Assembly: GCA_019236085.1 (NCBI GenBank)
Contig: JAFAJR010000353.1
Coordinates: 1 to 9,742 of the forward strand
Direction of reading: 5' to 3'
DNA: 9,742 bases
Source: Candidatus Dormiibacterota bacterium
Lineage (GTDB): Bacteria; Chloroflexota; Dormibacteria; Aeolococcales; Aeolococcaceae
Shown: positions 7,221-9,742 of the stretch, one piece after another
Position numbering within the stretch: the stretch's first letter is position 1
Layout: each line of letters starts with the position of its first letter
The notes under the pieces: model-generated
The model's database searches: none
The model's input: only the letters and a program-made list of their open reading frames with translations
Told to the model about the DNA's origin: nothing
Made by a program: the position numbers and the translations under genes

Positions 7221-8294
7221 ATGGCGGTGATCGAGGCGGACGCCGGCGGCACACCTGCCGCCGGCGCCGCCACGCCGCCGCGCCCGTCGCTGGCGACGGA
7301 GATGACGCGGGGCGACCGCATTCTGAAGGTGGTCGCCACTGTCGCGGCGGCGATCCCGGGCGGCCTGGTGGCATTTCTCGCGGCGATCATGCTCGTCACA
7401 GCCCTCCCGGCGATCATCTTCAACGGCACCAACTTCTTCACCGGCACCGTCTTCTCGCTGGGCCACCTGTACACCACCAACACGGTCACGCACAACGGCG
7501 AGGTGGCGCCTTCGGGTGCCTCCTACGGTGCACTGAGCTTCATCATCGGCACCTTCTCCACCTCGGTGATCGCACTGCTGCTGGCGATCCCGGTGAGCGT
7601 CGGCGGTGTGCTCATGCTGACCGAGTGGTTTCCGCGGCGGATCCAGGGATTCCTCTCGATATTCCTCGAGCTGCTCGCCGGCATCCCCAGCGTGGTGTTC
7701 GGGCTCTGGGGCATCACCATCTTTGCGCCCTACATGGCGCAGCACGTGTATCCGGCGCTGTCGCACATCGGCACTGTGATTCCGTGGTTCAAGGGGCCCA
7801 TCATCCAGGACGGCGAGGGGCTGCTTTCGGCGGCGCTGGTGCTGGGGATCATGGTGATTCCGATCATCGCTTCGACGACGCGAGAGCTGGTGCGCCAGGT
7901 ACCGGTGCTGGCGCGCGAAGGCGCGCTGGCGCTGGGCATGACACGGTACGAGATGGTGCGCACCGTCGTCATCCCGTACATCCGCCGCGGCATCTTCGCC
8001 GCGTCGCTGCTTGGCTGGGGCCGTGCGCTGGGGGAGACCATCGCCGTGCTGCTCATCAGCGGCAACGCGCTCAACAGCCTGCCGCACAGCATCTTCTCGC
8101 CGATCAGCACGATCGCCGCCACCATCGCGTCAGTGCTGGATGGTGCGCTCACCGACTTCACCGGCATGGGCATCCACGCTCTTGCAGAGCTTGGATTGCT
8201 GCTGTTGATCATCAGCCTCATCACCAACTTCGCCGGCCGCCTCGTGGTCAGGCGGCTTGCGAGCGGGGCACTCCCGGTGGGCCGTGGAGTCTAA
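7221..8294 (+). CDS. pstC: Phosphate ABC transporter permease PstC
   Basis: This 357-residue integral membrane subunit pairs with PstA to form the phosphate channel. A cytosolic Ala/Pro-rich N-tail of about 30 residues precedes the first membrane segment (about 36-66). An external loop follows, then the PstC core starting YGALSFIIGTFSTSVIALLLAIPVSVGG (102-129). LLAGIPSVVFGLWGI (151-165) is strongly PstC-like. The coupling helix that docks on PstB is REGALALGMTRYEMVRTVVIP (232-252). The motif GWGRALGETIAVLL is also conserved. ATG 7221 lies 28 bases after pstS, preceded by a weak GGGGTG. The gene ends inside the start of pstA, so the two are coupled. Confidence 0.93.
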   Translation: MAVIEADAGGTPAAGAATPPRPSLATEMTRGDRILKVVATVAAAIPGGLVAFLAAIMLVTALPAIIFNGTNFFTGTVFSLGHLYTTNTVTHNGEVAPSGASYGALSFIIGTFSTSVIALLLAIPVSVGGVLMLTEWFPRRIQGFLSIFLELLAGIPSVVFGLWGITIFAPYMAQHVYPALSHIGTVIPWFKGPIIQDGEGLLSAALVLGIMVIPIIASTTRELVRQVPVLAREGALALGMTRYEMVRTVVIPYIRRGIFAASLLGWGRALGETIAVLLISGNALNSLPHSIFSPISTIAATIASVLDGALTDFTGMGIHALAELGLLLLIISLITNFAGRLVVRRLASGALPVGRGV

Positions 8295-9138
8295 GAGCCG
8301 CACCCGTCAGGTGCGCGCAGTCCTCTTCTGGGCGCTGTGCGCGATCGCGCTGGCCATCATCATCGTGCCCGCGGTGGCCATCGTTGTGGGAATCATCGCC
8401 AAGGCGTGGCCGGCGTTCTCGCCCGCGATCATCACGCACACCACGGCCACCGACGGGCTGCAGAACGCGATAGTCGGGACGCTGATACTGAGTGTCGGCG
8501 TGCTCCTCACAGCCGGCACGATCGGGGTGCTCGGTGGCCTGTACATCGCAGAGTTCGCATCGCCGCGCATCGGTTCAGTGCTGCGGTTCTTCTCCGAGGT
8601 GCTGTCGGGCGTCCCTTCCATCGTCGTCGGCTATGTCGGCTACCTGTCATTGGTCGTCGCTCTGGGGTGGGGCTATTCGGTGCTCGGCGGCGTCCTGGCT
8701 TTGGGGACACTCATCATCCCGTACATCGTGAAGTCAACAGAGGTGGCCTTCAGCACCGTGCCGCGATCCTTGCGCGAAGGGTCGGTGGCGCTTGGGCTTC
8801 CGAAGCTGACGATGATCCGCAAGGTGCTGCTGCCGCCGGCGCTGCCCGGAATCATCTCGGGCCTGGTCATCGCCATCGCCATCTCGACAGGCGAGACAGC
8901 GCCACTGCTGTTCACCGCCGACTTCAGCGACCACAACCCGTCGATCGCCTTGTTCCACAACCCCGTCGGGTACCTGACCGGCGTCACGTATTTCGACCTG
9001 CAGCAGCCGGGCGCCAACTACCTCGCGCTGGCCAACGCGGCCGCGGCGGTCACCGTGATCATGATCCTGGTGCTGATATTCGGTGGACGGCTGATCACCG
9101 CCCGTTCGCGCCGGATGATCGCCCGAATGGACGTCTGA
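8284..9138 (+). CDS. pstA: Phosphate ABC transporter permease PstA
   Basis: This 284-residue membrane protein is the partner of PstC. The first membrane helix is at about residues 12-38, then the PstA-typical GLQNAIVGTLILSVGVLL, SEVLSGVPSIVVGYVGYL (104-121), GTLIIPYIVKSTEVAFSTVPRSL (141-163), the coupling-helix motif REGSVALG (164-171), and STGETAPLLFTA (201-212). I chose GTG 8284, overlapping pstC by 11 bases, because it gives a normal short N-tail and has GGTGGG eight bases before it (8276-8281). An in-frame TTG at 8257 would add nine residues. It is the last gene of the pst set; a strong hairpin begins four bases after its stop. Confidence 0.93.
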   Translation: MESKSRTRQVRAVLFWALCAIALAIIIVPAVAIVVGIIAKAWPAFSPAIITHTTATDGLQNAIVGTLILSVGVLLTAGTIGVLGGLYIAEFASPRIGSVLRFFSEVLSGVPSIVVGYVGYLSLVVALGWGYSVLGGVLALGTLIIPYIVKSTEVAFSTVPRSLREGSVALGLPKLTMIRKVLLPPALPGIISGLVIAIAISTGETAPLLFTADFSDHNPSIALFHNPVGYLTGVTYFDLQQPGANYLALANAAAAVTVIMILVLIFGGRLITARSRRMIARMDV

Positions 9139-9142
9139 GAAG

Positions 9143-9168
9143 CGAAGGGGGAAGGGGTTCCCCCTTCG
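9143..9168 (+). terminator. Perfect 11-bp hairpin after pstA, possible terminator
   Basis: CGAAGGGGGAA (9143-9153) and TTCCCCCTTCG (9158-9168) are perfect complements around the loop GGGG, starting four bases after the pstA stop. No T-run follows, so it is not a canonical intrinsic terminator. It could be a U-less terminator or an mRNA 3'-end stabiliser. The same C-rich words recur just downstream (CCCCCTTCC). Confidence 0.5.
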
Positions 9169-9189
9169 TGCAACCCCCTTCCTGGAGGT

Positions 9190-9224
9190 GCCGGCTGCGG
9201 CGGAATGAATCCGCCTTCGCCGGC
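9190..9224. repeat. REP-like imperfect palindrome
   Basis: GCCGGC (9190-9195) pairs with GCCGGC (9219-9224), and GGCGGA (9199-9204) pairs with TCCGCC (9210-9215). They are separated by three-base internal loops (TGC and TTC), with the apical loop ATGAA. This two-tier GC stem with an AATGAAT centre resembles short interspersed palindromes seen in many high-GC bacterial intergenic regions. Only one copy lies in the window, so its repeated nature is unproven. Confidence 0.4.
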
Positions 9225-9238
9225 GTTCCTCTCGTAAA

Positions 9239-9333
9239 CTCTTGGGCGCGGGAGCCCGGCGGACCGGGCTGAGAGGGCGGATGCGCTCCGCCGACCGCCA
9301 TCACCTGCTCCGGGCAATGCCGGCGAAGGGAGG
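9239..9333 (+). promoter_or_regulatory. TPP riboswitch (THI element)
   Basis: The conserved thiamine-pyrophosphate aptamer is recognisable. P3 is AGCCCGG/CCGGGCT (9253-9259 with 9264-9270), followed directly by the invariant CTGAGAG (9269-9275). An extra hairpin GGCGGA/TCCGCC (9276-9292) follows. P2 pairs GCGG (9248-9251) with CCGC (9295-9298). The second arm is ACCTGCTCCGGGCAATGCC followed by GGCGAAGGGA, matching the THI-box consensus with P5 CCGG/CCGG. P1 can be drawn as CTCTT (9239-9243) with GGGAG (9328-9332). AGGAG (9331-9335), the ribosome-binding site for ATG 9343, overlaps P1. Ligand binding would therefore hide it, suggesting translational control. Confidence 0.93.
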
Positions 9334-9342
9334 AGCGCGCCG

Positions 9343-9742
9343 ATGAGCGCAGAGCGCGAGAGGGGAGGGGACGTGGATGTCGCCGTCGTGGGCGGTGGTG
9401 TCATCGGCCTGGCGACAGCCTGGCGAGCCTCGCAGCGCGGACTGCGAGTGCTGGTGGCAGATCCGTCGCCGCGTCAGGCGGCGTCGAATGTCGCCGCGGG
9501 CATGCTGGCTCCCGTCGCCGAGGCGCAGTTCGGCGAGCCCGAGCTCCTCGCGCTCAACCTCGAATCAGCGCGCTGCTGGCCTGCGTTTGCAGCGGAGCTT
9601 GAAGCCGCGAGCGGCATGTCGCTGGGGTACGTGCAGTGCGGCTCGCTCTTCGTCGCGCGTGATGCGGACGACCTGGCAGCGATCGACCGTGACCACCGTT
9701 TTCGCGAACGGCTCGGTCTCGACGTTCAGCGGCTGAGCGGTG
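9343..9742 (+). CDS. thiO: Glycine oxidase ThiO, N-terminal part (cut by window end)
   Basis: The frame runs open from ATG 9343 to the window end, giving 133 residues of an FAD-dependent amine oxidase (DAO fold). The N-terminal Rossmann motif VAVVGGGVIGLATAWRASQRG (13-33), with Asp40 after the second strand, binds FAD. AAGMLAPVAEAQFGEPELLAL (51-71), WPAFAAELEAASGMSLGY (79-96) and GSLFVARDADD (100-110) are typical of ThiO. ThiO oxidises glycine to the imine used to build the thiazole ring of thiamine. The upstream TPP riboswitch independently supports a thiamine role. ATG 9343 has AGGAG at seven-base spacing. A second start, GTG 9373, is preceded by a purine-rich GGGGAGGGGA and would begin right at the FAD strand. 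Either start is possible. The rest of the gene, and probably thiS/thiG, should lie to the right. Confidence 0.9.
   Translation, partial: MSAERERGGDVDVAVVGGGVIGLATAWRASQRGLRVLVADPSPRQAASNVAAGMLAPVAEAQFGEPELLALNLESARCWPAFAAELEAASGMSLGYVQCGSLFVARDADDLAAIDRDHRFRERLGLDVQRLSG

Noticed and set aside
7185..8087. A 300-codon minus-strand open frame over pstC
   Set aside because: It is antisense to a clear PstC gene; the product is His/Arg/Gln-rich low-complexity sequence without family features.
9377..9736. A 119-codon plus-strand frame near the right edge
   Set aside because: It is a shifted frame of the thiO gene; the real frame has the FAD-binding and ThiO motifs and simply has no stop before the window end.

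Overview
The window is high-GC bacterial DNA (by eye roughly two thirds G+C) with tightly packed genes and many GTG start candidates. It is mostly a chromosomal phosphate-sensing and phosphate-uptake locus. Gene content suggests a high-GC soil-type lineage such as Actinomycetota, Dormibacterota or high-GC Chloroflexota. No gene here settles the phylum, so this is an inference.

Layout. 1-327: the 3' end of a CYTH-domain (triphosphate tunnel) protein that begins outside the window. It overlaps a MarR-family regulator at 314-799, which converges on and overlaps a minus-strand gene pair. That pair is a PhoR/SenX3-like histidine kinase without membrane segments (3397-2360) and, coupled through a TGATG junction, a family-5 (peptide/nickel-type) solute-binding lipoprotein (2360-789). 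3398-3670 is a divergent intergenic region. phoU (3671-4333) and a PhoB/RegX3-type response regulator (4330-5076, ATGA overlap) run on the plus strand. A promoter region with an 11-bp-periodic candidate Pho box follows, then pstB-pstS-pstC-pstA (5197-9138). Two hairpins follow pstA: a perfect 11-bp stem, and a second that looks like a dispersed repeat. A TPP riboswitch (about 9239-9333) then leads into the N-terminal part of a thiO-type glycine oxidase gene, cut by the window end.

How the genes work together. PstS captures phosphate outside the membrane, PstC/PstA form the channel and PstB powers it. In model bacteria PhoU relays transporter status to the PhoR kinase, which phosphorylates the PhoB-type regulator, which in turn activates pst. 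All of these parts are present, in an unusual order: pstB first and phoU-phoB upstream. The kinase is divergent and apparently cytosolic, with an extra solute-binding lipoprotein coupled to it. A 23-bp sequence recurs (17 of 23 identical) in the kinase/phoU intergenic region and just upstream of pstB, overlapping the predicted -35. It is the best candidate for the response-regulator operator. The thiamine gene at the right edge is a separate, riboswitch-controlled unit.

I found no CRISPR array, tRNA, rRNA, insertion sequence or phage gene. The individual gene families are all known. The points of interest are the arrangement, the putative operator, the soluble kinase with its coupled lipoprotein, and some atypical residues.
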